A stretch of 64,000 bases of DNA from Rubrivivax sp. (lineage in GTDB: Bacteria; Pseudomonadota; Gammaproteobacteria; Burkholderiales; Burkholderiaceae_C), in contig JAHBZT010000003.1 in the NCBI GenBank assembly GCA_019635315.1, forward strand, positions 248,001 to 312,000, read 5' to 3'. The notes under the pieces were generated by a model. That model worked only from the letters and a program-made list of their open reading frames with translations. It did not search any database and was not told the origin of the DNA. How positions within the stretch are numbered: the first letter of the stretch is position 1; every line of letters begins with the position of its first letter. Shown here piece after piece: positions 1 through 8,656 of this stretch. The position numbers were made by a program, and so were the translations under genes.

Positions 1-1
1 G

Positions 2-460
2 ATACTGCAGGAGTGGCACCGAGTCCTTCGACCCGGGGGCAGGTGCCTGCTTGAGTGGTTTCCGTTCAAGGGACCTTGGGGGCCGCACATGGAGTCATTG
101 ATTCCAGTGCCATGGGCCCATGTGATCTTTGGTGAGCGGGCCATGTTCCGGGCCGCCGAGCAGGTGTACGACCTTCCGGAGTTCGTTCCCCGCCATTGGG
201 ATCTCGATGCCGATGGCAGGAAGAAGCCGAACAAGTGGCGCCAATGGTCTTCCTTCAAGGAGCAGGGCTATGTCAATGAACTCGACATCCGCAGCTTCCG
301 TTCCCTTGTCGGGCAAGCGGGCCTGGAGATCGAGCGTCTGGAAACCCGGTCGTTCGGTGGCGGAGCACCACGGCGGGTATTGGGGCGCATGTTGATGTCG
401 CTGCCCTTGCTTGGCGAGTACTTCGTCTCATACACGGTGATTCAGTTGGTCAAGCGCTGA
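2..460 (+). CDS. SAM-dependent methyltransferase, C-terminal fragment (cut by window start)
   Basis: The reading frame is open from the first full codon, so only the last 152 residues are visible and the start lies to the left. The fragment opens with the post-catalytic motif RVLRPGGR typical of class I (type 11) methyltransferases, followed by an aromatic strand and a basic C-terminus. The SAM-binding glycine motif is outside the window. It sits 25 bases before the sugar transferase gene on the same strand and is probably its operon partner, methylating a sugar or lipid intermediate. An internal ATG at 89 is possible as a start but would leave no complete fold. Confidence 0.75.
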   Translation: MLQEWHRVLRPGGRCLLEWFPFKGPWGPHMESLIPVPWAHVIFGERAMFRAAEQVYDLPEFVPRHWDLDADGRKKPNKWRQWSSFKEQGYVNELDIRSFRSLVGQAGLEIERLETRSFGGGAPRRVLGRMLMSLPLLGEYFVSYTVIQLVKR

Positions 461-485
461 CAGTGCTTAGCGCCGACCGTTGCGA

Positions 486-1724
486 ATGAAGATCCTGTAC
501 CTCTGCCACCGCTTCCCGTTCCCGCCCAAGCGGGGCGGCAAGATCCGGCCCTTCAACATGATCCAGCACCTGCAGGCCAGCGGCCACCGGGTGACCGTGT
601 GCTCGCTGGTGCGCAGCGAGGCCGAGGCCGCGGAGGGCGAGGGCATTGCACCGCACTGCGAGGCCTTCCACATGGGCCGCGTGCACGATCCGCTGCAGTG
701 GGCGCGCATGATCCTGCGGCTGCCGCTGACGACCCCGTCGTCGATGGGCTACTTCTACAGCGGTGAAATCGCGGCGCGCGTGCGCGAGCTGCTGCGCACG
801 CAGCGCTTCGACCTCATCTTCGTGCACTGCTCGTCGGTGGCCCAGTATGTCGCGCACGTCCGGGACATTCCCAAGATCCTGGACTTCGGCGACATGGACT
901 CGCAGAAGTGGCTGGAGTACGCCAATTACAAGCCCTTTCCGCTGTCGCTGGGCTACCGGCTGGAAGGCACCAAGATGCTGTGGGCCGAGAAGCGCCTGGC
1001 GCGGCGCTTCGACCTGTGCACCGCCACCACGCGGGCGGAGTGGGAGACGCTGGAGTCCTACTGCACCGGTGCCGCCACCGACTGGTTCCCGAACGGCGTG
1101 GACGCGCAGTTCTTCAGCCCTACCGACGGCGCCTACGACCCCGACACCATCAGCTTCATCGGCCGCATGGACTACTACCCCAACCAGGAGTGCATGCAGC
1201 GCTTCTGCAAGGAGGTGTGGCCGCTGCTGCAGGCGCGCCGGTCCGGCATGAAGCTGCTGATCGTCGGCGCGGACCCGTCGCCGGCGATCCGCGCGCTGGG
1301 CACCCTGCCGGGCGTCACCGTCACCGGCAGCGTGCCCGATGTGCGGCCCTACATCCGCGGCTCCGCGCTGATGGTGGCACCGCTGGCCATCGCGCGCGGC
1401 ACCCAGAACAAGATCCTGGAGGCCATGGCCATGGGCGTGCCGGTGGTGACCAGCCGCGTCGCCGCGGGCGGCGTCGACGCGGAGCCCGGCCGCCACCTGC
1501 TGGTCGCGGACGCGCCGTCGGAGCTGGCCGCCGCCATACTGGCGCTGGTCGAGCGGCCCGAGGAAAGGGCGCGCCTGGCGACATCCGGCCGTGAACGAAT
1601 GCTCAGCCACCATGCGTGGCCGCGCTCCATGCAGCGCCTGGACGCGATCATCGAACGTTGCACGAGCGGCTTTGCGCAGCGCCGCGGCGGCGCCGCAGCG
1701 CGCACCCAACGGAACCCCGCATGA
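486..1724 (+). CDS. Exosortase A-associated sugar transferase (TIGR03087-like GT4)
   Basis: This 412-residue protein begins at the ATG, giving the N-terminus MKILYLCHRFPFPPKRGGK that is characteristic of the PEP-CTERM/XrtA-associated sugar transferase family. An upstream in-frame TTG at 480 is less likely. The C-terminal half is a GT-B donor domain with a LLIVG strand and the acceptor/donor loop KILEAMAMGVPVV near residue 315, in which the glutamate contacts the nucleotide sugar. It should add a sugar to a lipid-linked oligosaccharide on the cytoplasmic side. Its stop overlaps the start of the next gene by four bases (ATGA), indicating translational coupling. The donor sugar is unknown. Confidence 0.88.
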   Translation: MKILYLCHRFPFPPKRGGKIRPFNMIQHLQASGHRVTVCSLVRSEAEAAEGEGIAPHCEAFHMGRVHDPLQWARMILRLPLTTPSSMGYFYSGEIAARVRELLRTQRFDLIFVHCSSVAQYVAHVRDIPKILDFGDMDSQKWLEYANYKPFPLSLGYRLEGTKMLWAEKRLARRFDLCTATTRAEWETLESYCTGAATDWFPNGVDAQFFSPTDGAYDPDTISFIGRMDYYPNQECMQRFCKEVWPLLQARRSGMKLLIVGADPSPAIRALGTLPGVTVTGSVPDVRPYIRGSALMVAPLAIARGTQNKILEAMAMGVPVVTSRVAAGGVDAEPGRHLLVADAPSELAAAILALVERPEERARLATSGRERMLSHHAWPRSMQRLDAIIERCTSGFAQRRGGAAARTQRNPA

Positions 1725-3037
1725 AGATCAGCATTTTCGGACTCGGCTATGTCGGTGCCGTCTCCCTGGCCTGCCTGGCCCGGGACGGCCACCACGTCAT
1801 CGGCGTCGACATCGACCCCACCAAGCTGCGCCTGATCAGCGAAGGCAAGACCCCGGTGGTCGAAGACGGCATGGTCGACCTGATGCAGCAGGTGGCCGCC
1901 AGCGGACGCGTCAGCGTCACGACCGATGCCGAGGAAGCGGTGCTGGGCAGCGAGATCAGCCTGGTCTGCGTGGGCACACCCAGCGCTGCCAACGGCAGCC
2001 AGGACCAGGGCGCCATCCTGCGCCTGGCCGAGCAGATGGGTCGCGCGCTGCGGCGCAAGGACAGCGGCCACGTCGTCGTCTTCCGCAGCACGCTGGTGCC
2101 GGGCACCGTGGAGGACGTGCTGCGCCCCATCGTGGAGCGCGAGTCGGGCAAGCAGGACGGCCAGGACTTCCACCTGTGCTTCCAGCCCGAGTTCCTGCGC
2201 GAGGGCAGCTCGATCCGCGACTACGACAAGCCGCCGTTCACCGTGGTCGGCGCCAACGGCGAGGCGGCGTTCGAGAAGCTGCAGGCGCTGTTCGGCCACC
2301 TGCCGTGCAAGTTCCTGAGGACCTCGGTGCGCAGCGCCGAGATGATGAAGTATTGCTGCAACAACTTCCACGCGCTGAAGATCACCTTCGCCAACGAGAC
2401 GGCGCGGCTGTGCGCGGCTCTGGGCGTGGACCCCTTCGAGGTCATGGATCTCGTGTGCCAGGACACGCAGCTCAACATCAGCCGCGCCTACCTGCGCCCG
2501 GGATTCGCGTTCGGGGGCAGCTGCCTGCCCAAGGACCTGCGGGCCACCACCTACCTGGCGAAGACGCGCGACGTGGAGATCCCCATGCTGGCGAGCATCC
2601 TGCCCAGCAACACCAGCCACCTGGACCTGGCCTTCGACAAGGTCGTCGCGCTGGGCCGGCGCAAGGTGGGCTTCGTCGGACTGAGCTTCAAGACCGGCAC
2701 CGACGACCTGCGCGAGAGCCCGCTCGTCGCGCTGGCCGAGCGCCTCATCGGCAAGGGCTACGAACTGCGTATCTACGACCCCGAGGTGCACCTGGCGCGG
2801 CTGCTGGGCGCCAACAAGAGCTTCATCGAGCGGCACCTGCCGCATATCGGGCAGATGCTGATGCCGGAACTGGCCGACGTGGTCGCTGCCTCCGACGTGC
2901 TCGTGCTCGGCAGCAGCAGTCCGGCCGTGCTGCAGGCGCTGGAACGCGACGTGCGCCCCGAGCAGGCCTTGGTCGACTTGGTCAGCCTGCCCGCCGCGAG
3001 TCCGCTGCGCGAGCGGGCGTTGGGGTTGTGCTGGTGA
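1721..3037 (+). CDS. algD: GDP-mannose 6-dehydrogenase (AlgD-type)
   Basis: This 438-residue enzyme should oxidise GDP-mannose to GDP-mannuronate in two NAD+-dependent steps, the committed step toward mannuronate polymers. The N-terminus KISIFGLGYVG is the NAD-binding Rossmann glycine motif. The active-site segment FAFGGSCLPKD places the catalytic cysteine at residue 268, the same position as in Pseudomonas AlgD. The segment CVGTPSAANG and the total length also match AlgD better than UDP-glucose dehydrogenases. It overlaps its neighbours by four bases on both sides. UDP-sugar specificity cannot be excluded from sequence reading alone. In-frame extension upstream to 1616 would run into the previous gene and is rejected. 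Confidence 0.88.
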   Translation: MKISIFGLGYVGAVSLACLARDGHHVIGVDIDPTKLRLISEGKTPVVEDGMVDLMQQVAASGRVSVTTDAEEAVLGSEISLVCVGTPSAANGSQDQGAILRLAEQMGRALRRKDSGHVVVFRSTLVPGTVEDVLRPIVERESGKQDGQDFHLCFQPEFLREGSSIRDYDKPPFTVVGANGEAAFEKLQALFGHLPCKFLRTSVRSAEMMKYCCNNFHALKITFANETARLCAALGVDPFEVMDLVCQDTQLNISRAYLRPGFAFGGSCLPKDLRATTYLAKTRDVEIPMLASILPSNTSHLDLAFDKVVALGRRKVGFVGLSFKTGTDDLRESPLVALAERLIGKGYELRIYDPEVHLARLLGANKSFIERHLPHIGQMLMPELADVVAASDVLVLGSSSPAVLQALERDVRPEQALVDLVSLPAASPLRERALGLCW

Positions 3038-5196
3038 ACTCCGCGGCGGCTGCCAGGCCGCGCACGCGCCGATTCGGGCTGCGTGCGGCTGGCACGCTCC
3101 TGCTGCTGGCTGCGCTGGCGCTGCTGGCGCCGCACCTGGGCAGCGGCACCGAGTTGGTCCGCCTGAGGCATGCGCTGCTGCTGGGTCCCGACCTGGCCCC
3201 CGGCCAGGACTGGGCGCCGCCGGCGCTCCCGGCGGACTTCCGCGCCGAGAGCGTCGTGCCCAGCCCGTACTTCCTGCAGGTCGCCAAGACGCTGGGGCTG
3301 GACGTGTTGCCCGACGACTGGGCGCGCGCGGTGGCCATCAGCCGGCACCTGCTGGGCAGCGCAGCAGAGCTCAATGGCGGCGCGGTGCAGCACGACCTGC
3401 AGCACACGCACCGGGCCATCGTGACGCGCGGCGATGGCTACTGCGGCGACTTCGTGCGCGTCTTCAGCGCCATCGCCGGCGCCGCCGGCATGACCGTGCG
3501 GCCCTGGGCCTTCTCCTTTGACGGCTTCGGCGGCCACGGCCACATCTGGGTCGAGGTGTGGAACCGCCAGGCGAGGCGCTGGCAGCTGGTGGACGTGTTC
3601 CAGAACTATTACTTCACCGATGGCAGCGACGAGCCGCTGTCGGCGCTGGCCTTGCGCAGCGCGCTAAGCACAGGCTCGCCCATGCTGCGGCTGCACCCGC
3701 TGCACGATGGCGTGCCGCCGGGCTGGGCCGAGGAGCCCAAGGCCTGGGACTACCTGCGTCGTGGGCTGCCACAGTGGTACGCACCTTGGGGCAACAACGT
3801 TTTCGCGGTCGACCAGGCGCCCTCCACCCGCTGGTTCGCTGGCGTCGTGCGGCCGCTGGAACAACTAGGCGCCGTCGTCACCGGGGTGCAGCCGCCGATC
3901 CGCGTGCTGGCCGATGAGGCCAACCGCAGCGAGCGCGTGGCGCTGCAAGGCGTGCGCCAGCGGTTGCTGGCCGCGGCCGCGCTGGGCGCGGTCGGCGCCG
4001 CGCTGTGGGTGTCGTGGCTGCTGTTGCGCCTGCGCGGCCGCCGTGCTCAGCAGCGCCATGGGTCGCCCGGCGGCGATGGCAGCGGCTGGCCGCGCATCGC
4101 TCTCGTGGGGCCGCTGCCGCCGCCTTCCGGTGGCATGGCCAACCAGTGTGAACAGCTGCTGCAGTTGCTGCGCGCGGAGGGCGCCCCGGTGAACTTCGTG
4201 CGCACCAACGCACCGGCTTGGCCGACCTGGGTCGAGCGAGTGCCCTTGTTGCGCGCCGCCTGGCGACTGCCGCCCTACCTGTGGCGGCTGTGGCGCGGGC
4301 TGGCGCAGGTGGACGTGGCCCATGTGTTCGCCAACTCGGGATGGGCCTGGCACCTGTTGGCAATGCCGGCGCTGCGTATCGCGCGCTGGCACGGCGTGCC
4401 GGCCGTCGTCAACTACCGGGGCGGCCTGGCCGGCGACTTCCTGGCGCGTGCGCCGGCGCACGTGTGGCGCGACCTCGCTGCGGCGAGCATCGTCACACCC
4501 TCGGCCTTCCTGCAACGTGTATTCCGGAGGTACGACCTGACGGCGCAAATCGTGCCCAACGTCGTCGATCTCTCGCGCTTTCAGCCGCGGCCCTGGCAAG
4601 CGCCCGGTACTGCGCCGCACCTGGTGGTGGCGCGGCACCTGGAGAAGATCTACGACATTCCGACGGCGCTGCGCGCCTATGCCCTACTGCGTGCGCGCTG
4701 GCCGCAGGCGCGGCTGACCATAGCCGGCAGTGGCCCCGAGCTGGCGGCGCTGCAGGCGCTGGCCGCCGAGCTAGGGGTGGCCGACGGCGTGGCCTTCGTC
4801 GGGCGCATCGACAACGCCGACATGCCGGCGCTGTACGCGCAGGCCGATCTGACACTCAACCCAACGACCGCTGACAACATGCCGATCTCCATCCTGGAGT
4901 CGCTCGCCAGCGGCGTGCCGGTTGTCAGCACCGACGCCGGCGGCATTCCGGACCTGGTGTGCGATGGCGAAACGGCAATGCTGGTGCCTGTTGGCAATGC
5001 GCCGGCGCTGGCAGCCGCCGCGCGTGCCGTGCTCGCGGACCCGGTGCTGGCGCAACGTCTCCGCGCGAACGGTCTGGCCGAAGTGGCGCAGTACGCCTGG
5101 CCGCAGGTGAGAGAGCGGTGGCGGCAGGTGTACTGGTCGGCCTGCCGGGCCGCGCCCGCATTGCAAAGCACCACACAAACAGGGGCCGCGCAGTGA
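3034..5196 (+). CDS. Membrane transglutaminase-like / glycosyltransferase family 4 fusion protein
   Basis: One uninterrupted 720-residue frame joins two domains. Residues 15-32 form a hydrophobic N-terminal anchor. Residues about 60-250 form a transglutaminase-like cysteine domain with a plausible Cys137 (GYCGD), His170 (GHGHIW), Asp187 (LVDVF) triad. A second membrane segment lies near residues 310-330, followed by a basic linker. Residues about 350-720 are a GT-B glycosyltransferase with the ILESLASGVPVVSTDAGG donor loop. The topology predicts a periplasmic transglutaminase domain tied to a cytoplasmic glycosyltransferase. The GTG start overlaps the algD stop and the 3' end overlaps the next gene. 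No internal stop or restart signal separates the halves, although a sequencing error fusing two genes must be considered. Confidence 0.8.
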   Translation: MNSAAAARPRTRRFGLRAAGTLLLLAALALLAPHLGSGTELVRLRHALLLGPDLAPGQDWAPPALPADFRAESVVPSPYFLQVAKTLGLDVLPDDWARAVAISRHLLGSAAELNGGAVQHDLQHTHRAIVTRGDGYCGDFVRVFSAIAGAAGMTVRPWAFSFDGFGGHGHIWVEVWNRQARRWQLVDVFQNYYFTDGSDEPLSALALRSALSTGSPMLRLHPLHDGVPPGWAEEPKAWDYLRRGLPQWYAPWGNNVFAVDQAPSTRWFAGVVRPLEQLGAVVTGVQPPIRVLADEANRSERVALQGVRQRLLAAAALGAVGAALWVSWLLLRLRGRRAQQRHGSPGGDGSGWPRIALVGPLPPPSGGMANQCEQLLQLLRAEGAPVNFVRTNAPAWPTWVERVPLLRAAWRLPPYLWRLWRGLAQVDVAHVFANSGWAWHLLAMPALRIARWHGVPAVVNYRGGLAGDFLARAPAHVWRDLAAASIVTPSAFLQRVFRRYDLTAQIVPNVVDLSRFQPRPWQAPGTAPHLVVARHLEKIYDIPTALRAYALLRARWPQARLTIAGSGPELAALQALAAELGVADGVAFVGRIDNADMPALYAQADLTLNPTTADNMPISILESLASGVPVVSTDAGGIPDLVCDGETAMLVPVGNAPALAAAARAVLADPVLAQRLRANGLAEVAQYAWPQVRERWRQVYWSACRAAPALQSTTQTGAAQ

Positions 5197-5933
5197 GCGC
5201 ACTGGCCGAACGCTTGCTGCAGAAGTACTACGCCGATAGCGTGCACCCGTACCGCGTCTTCGAACAGCGCGTGGACGCAGCTGTCGAGGCTGGTGCACAC
5301 ACGCTGCTGGACGCCGGTTGCGGCCGGAGCGTGCCGGTGCTGCGCAAGTATCTGGGCCGGGTCGACCGGCTGGTGGGCGTCGAACTGGTCGACTTCGCGG
5401 ACGTGCCCGCGGGCATCGAGACCTACAACGCGGACCTGGCCCACCTGCCGCTGGCAGACGCCAGCGTCGACGTCATCATGTCGCGCAGCGTGTTCGAGCA
5501 CCTGACCGACCCCGAGCCGGTGTATCGCGAGTTTGCGCGAGTTCTGCGGCCCGGTGGACGGGCCATCGTGCTGACAGCCAACATGTGGGACTACGGCACG
5601 CTGTGCGCAAGGCTGATCCCCAACCGTTTCCACGCACGCATCGTCAAGAAGGTCGAGGGGCGCGAGGAAGAAGACACCTTCCCCACCGCCTACAGGACCA
5701 ACACGCGGCGTGATGTGGATCGCCTGGCAGCAGCTGCCGGCCTGCAGGTGCAGGCCTACGAGTACTTGAGCCAGTACCCGAACTACCTGATGTTCAACGG
5801 CGGGCTCTTCCTGCTGGGTACCGCCTTTGAGAAGCTCATCAGTCGCTACGACGCCTTGCGCGTGCTGCGTGGCTGGATACTCGTGACACTCGTGAAGACG
5901 ACCCCGGGCCCGGACCGCAGTGCCGGAGAGTAG
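5193..5933 (+). CDS. SAM-dependent methyltransferase (type 11)
   Basis: A 246-residue class I methyltransferase. Motif I is LLDAGCGRSVPVL near residue 40, the acidic ribose-binding loop follows at VGVELVDF, and motif VLRPGGRAIVL lies near residue 120. The GTG start overlaps the preceding stop in a GTGA arrangement, which selects this start over longer in-frame options. The C-terminus ends in a hydrophobic stretch that may touch the membrane. Located between a glycosyltransferase and an adenylate-forming enzyme in the EPS operon, it probably methylates a sugar hydroxyl or a pendant group of the repeat unit; the acceptor is unknown. Confidence 0.85.
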   Translation: MSALAERLLQKYYADSVHPYRVFEQRVDAAVEAGAHTLLDAGCGRSVPVLRKYLGRVDRLVGVELVDFADVPAGIETYNADLAHLPLADASVDVIMSRSVFEHLTDPEPVYREFARVLRPGGRAIVLTANMWDYGTLCARLIPNRFHARIVKKVEGREEEDTFPTAYRTNTRRDVDRLAAAAGLQVQAYEYLSQYPNYLMFNGGLFLLGTAFEKLISRYDALRVLRGWILVTLVKTTPGPDRSAGE

Positions 5934-5936
5934 CGC

Positions 5937-7295
5937 GTGGCCTCGCTGTATGCATCGCTCACGAGCGGCCTGATCTTCCCGCTGCAGGAGTGGCTGAAGG
6001 GCCATCGCTCCGTCGCGTTGCGCCGCGAGCTGGAGCGCAGCCAGTGGTGGTCCGGCGACCAACTGCAGGCGCACCGAGTCGCCCGGCTGCGCGACTTCCT
6101 AGTCCGCATCGGCGCCGAGGTGCCCTACTACCGCGACTTGTTTGCCCGCCTGCGCTTCGACCCGCGCAGCGTGGACTCGCTCGCTTCGCTGCAGGCGCTG
6201 CCGCTGCTGGACAAGGCCACCATCCGCGCCCATGGCGAGGCGCTGAAGTCGGGCACCGCAGGGCCGCTGACGCGCTACAACACCGGCGGTTCGTCCGGCG
6301 AGCCGCTGATCTTCTACATGGACCGCCAGCGCAAGAGCCACGACGTGGCGGCCAAGTGGCGCGCCACGCGCTGGTGGGGCGTGGACATCGGCGACCGCGA
6401 ACTGGTGGTCTGGGGCAGCCCGGTCGAGCTGGGTGCGCAGGACCGCCTGCGCCGGTGGCGCGACGCGCTGATGCGCAGCCACCTGCTGCCCGCCTTCGAG
6501 ATGTCCGCCGCCAACCTGGACCGCTTCGTCGTCACGATCCGGCGCGAGCGCCCGGCCATGCTGTTTGGATACCCGTCGAGCCTGTCGCTGATCGCTCAGC
6601 ATGCGCGGCGCCTGGGCCAGCGCATGGACGACCTGGGCATCCGCGTGGCCTTCGTCACCTCCGAGCGGCTCTACGACGAGCAGCGGCAGCTCATCGCCGA
6701 GGTCTTCGGCTGCCCAGTGGCCAACGGCTACGGTGCCCGCGACGCCGGCTTCATCGCGCACGAGTGCCCGGCAGGCGGGCTGCACATCAGTGCCGAGGAC
6801 ATCGTCGTCGAGACGGTGCGGCCCGATGGCCGGCCCGCCGCGCCGGGCGAGGCCGGCGAGATCGTGGTCACGCACCTGTGCACGCCGGGTTTTCCGTTCG
6901 TGCGCTACCGCACCGGCGACGTCGGCGTGCTGGACGACGGGCGCTGCACCTGCGGCCGCGGCCTGCCGCTGCTGCGCGAACTGCAGGGCCGCACGACCGA
7001 CTTCGTGGTGGCCGCCGACGGCACGGTGATGCATGGGCTGGCGCTGATCTACATCCTGCGCGACCTGCCCGGAGTGGAGCGGTTCAAGGTCACGCAGCAG
7101 ACGCGCCAGCTGACGCGCGTGGAACTGGTGCCCTCGGCCACCTTCGACCGCGCACTGGTGCCGCGCATCGTCGAAGGCTTCCGGCGCCGCCTGGGCGCAG
7201 AGGTCGAGGTGCGCGTCGACCTGGTGGTCGACATTGCCGCGGAGCGGTCTGGCAAGTACCGCTACATCGTCAGCCACGCGCTGCACGCCGGCTGA
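5937..7295 (+). CDS. Phenylacetate-CoA ligase-like adenylate-forming enzyme (CapK/PaaK family)
   Basis: A 452-residue member of the PaaK/CapK branch of adenylate-forming enzymes. The P-loop equivalent RYNTGGSSGEPL is near residue 115, the aromatic/adenine segment NGYGARDAGFIAHEC near residue 262, and the hinge RYRTGDVGVLDDGRCTCGRG near residue 323 including the Cys pair common in this family. Family members activate small carboxylic acids as acyl-adenylates. In capsule loci CapK-like proteins are common but their substrates are mostly undefined. It starts with GTG three bases after the previous stop. It probably supplies an acyl or amino-acyl substituent to the polysaccharide; that role is inference. 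Confidence 0.82.
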   Translation: MASLYASLTSGLIFPLQEWLKGHRSVALRRELERSQWWSGDQLQAHRVARLRDFLVRIGAEVPYYRDLFARLRFDPRSVDSLASLQALPLLDKATIRAHGEALKSGTAGPLTRYNTGGSSGEPLIFYMDRQRKSHDVAAKWRATRWWGVDIGDRELVVWGSPVELGAQDRLRRWRDALMRSHLLPAFEMSAANLDRFVVTIRRERPAMLFGYPSSLSLIAQHARRLGQRMDDLGIRVAFVTSERLYDEQRQLIAEVFGCPVANGYGARDAGFIAHECPAGGLHISAEDIVVETVRPDGRPAAPGEAGEIVVTHLCTPGFPFVRYRTGDVGVLDDGRCTCGRGLPLLRELQGRTTDFVVAADGTVMHGLALIYILRDLPGVERFKVTQQTRQLTRVELVPSATFDRALVPRIVEGFRRRLGAEVEVRVDLVVDIAAERSGKYRYIVSHALHAG

Positions 7296-7309
7296 GGCAG
7301 GGGCCAGCG

Positions 7310-8656
7310 ATGCGTGACCTTGCACTCTCCGCCGTCGTCGCCGTGCTGCTGCTGGTCGCGTTGAAGCATCCCGTGGTGGGGGCCTACCTGTATACCTGGG
7401 TCAGCCTGATGAACCCGCACAAGCTGACCTTCGGCTTTGCGTTCAACGTCCCGTTCGCGCAGATCGCGGCGATCACTACGCTGGGCATGCTGCTGCTGAC
7501 CCGTAAGCGCCAGCCCCTGCCCCTGACCGGCATCGTGGTCGTGCAGCTGCTCCTTCTGGCCTGGATGTCGGTGACCAGTTTCAGTGCCTTCGCCCCCTCC
7601 GACAGCGTCTTCGAGCGCTGGGTGTTCGTGTTCAAGATCCACGTCATGCTGTTCGCGACGTGGATGCTGGTGACCGACGCAAAGCAGCTGCGCGTGCTGA
7701 TCTGGGTGGTCACGCTGTCGGTGTGCTTCTTCGGCATCAAGGGCGGTGTCTGGACGGTGCTGACTGGCGGAGGCGGGCGCGTCTGGGGCCCACCTGGCGG
7801 CATGCTGCAAGGTAACAACGAACTGGCGGTCGGGCTGGTGATCCTGATGCCGATGCTGTACTACCTGCGCGAGACCACGCCCCACCGCTGGGTGAGGCAC
7901 CTGCTGCTGTTCTTCATGGTCACCTGCGCCTTCTCCATCCTCGGCAGCCAGTCCCGCGGCGCCCTGCTGGCACTGGCGTCGATGGCCTTCTTCCTGGGGC
8001 TGAAGGGCAAGCAACCGGTGCGCACCAGCGTGCTGCTGGTGGTACTCGTCGTGGGCGCCATTGCGTTCATGCCGGAGAACTGGTCCAGCCGCATGGGAAC
8101 GATCCGCACCTACCAGGAAGACACCTCGGCGATGTCGCGCATCTGGACGTGGATCACGCTTTGGAACGCGGCAGTCGACCACCCGCTCACGGGCGTGGGC
8201 TTCATGGCGGACAACCAGGCCGTGTTCCAGCGCTATGCGCCGCTGGACGGGCAGTGGCACATCTTCGCCGGCGCTGTCTACGTGGCGCACAGCATCTACT
8301 TCCAGATCCTCGGCGAACATGGCTTCGTCGGGCTCGGCCTGTTCCTGCTGTTGTGGCTGACCACCTGGGTGTCGGCCAACCGCGTGTCGCGACGGGCGCG
8401 AGAACACGCCGAGTTCGCCAGCTGGATGCCGCTTCTGATGCGCATGGTGCAGGTCAGCCTGGTGGGCTACTGCGCCGGGGGCGCCTTTCTCAGCCTGGGT
8501 TATCTGGACCTCCCTTACTACATCATGGGTTTCGTCGTGCTCTGCCAGGCCCTGCTGCGACGCCAGGCGGCGGCGGCGACGCCGGCCGCCGCGGTGCTGC
8601 CGCAGCGCAGCGGCCCCGCCTACGCCCAGGCAGTCCCGCGGGTGCCCGGCCGATGA
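7310..8656 (+). CDS. Putative O-glycosylation ligase, exosortase A-associated (TIGR03097-like, Wzy/WaaL superfamily)
   Basis: A 448-residue integral membrane protein with about ten to twelve hydrophobic segments and a large periplasmic loop after residue 250. The N-terminal signature YTWVSLMNPHKLTFGFAF is typical of the PEP-CTERM-associated O-glycosylation ligase family. The central loop carries basic residues and the segment HSIYFQILGEHGFVGL, an O-antigen ligase/polymerase hallmark. It should polymerise or transfer lipid-linked glycan in the periplasm, possibly onto PEP-CTERM proteins. It ends by overlapping the deacetylase start (ATGA). Wzy polymerase and ligase roles cannot be told apart by reading. 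Confidence 0.87.
   Translation: MRDLALSAVVAVLLLVALKHPVVGAYLYTWVSLMNPHKLTFGFAFNVPFAQIAAITTLGMLLLTRKRQPLPLTGIVVVQLLLLAWMSVTSFSAFAPSDSVFERWVFVFKIHVMLFATWMLVTDAKQLRVLIWVVTLSVCFFGIKGGVWTVLTGGGGRVWGPPGGMLQGNNELAVGLVILMPMLYYLRETTPHRWVRHLLLFFMVTCAFSILGSQSRGALLALASMAFFLGLKGKQPVRTSVLLVVLVVGAIAFMPENWSSRMGTIRTYQEDTSAMSRIWTWITLWNAAVDHPLTGVGFMADNQAVFQRYAPLDGQWHIFAGAVYVAHSIYFQILGEHGFVGLGLFLLLWLTTWVSANRVSRRAREHAEFASWMPLLMRMVQVSLVGYCAGGAFLSLGYLDLPYYIMGFVVLCQALLRRQAAAATPAAAVLPQRSGPAYAQAVPRVPGR

Noticed and set aside
1591-5196. Single 1201-codon frame covering the algD region and the fusion gene
   Set aside because: The first half is an out-of-frame reading of algD; the true gene in this frame starts at the GTG at 3034.
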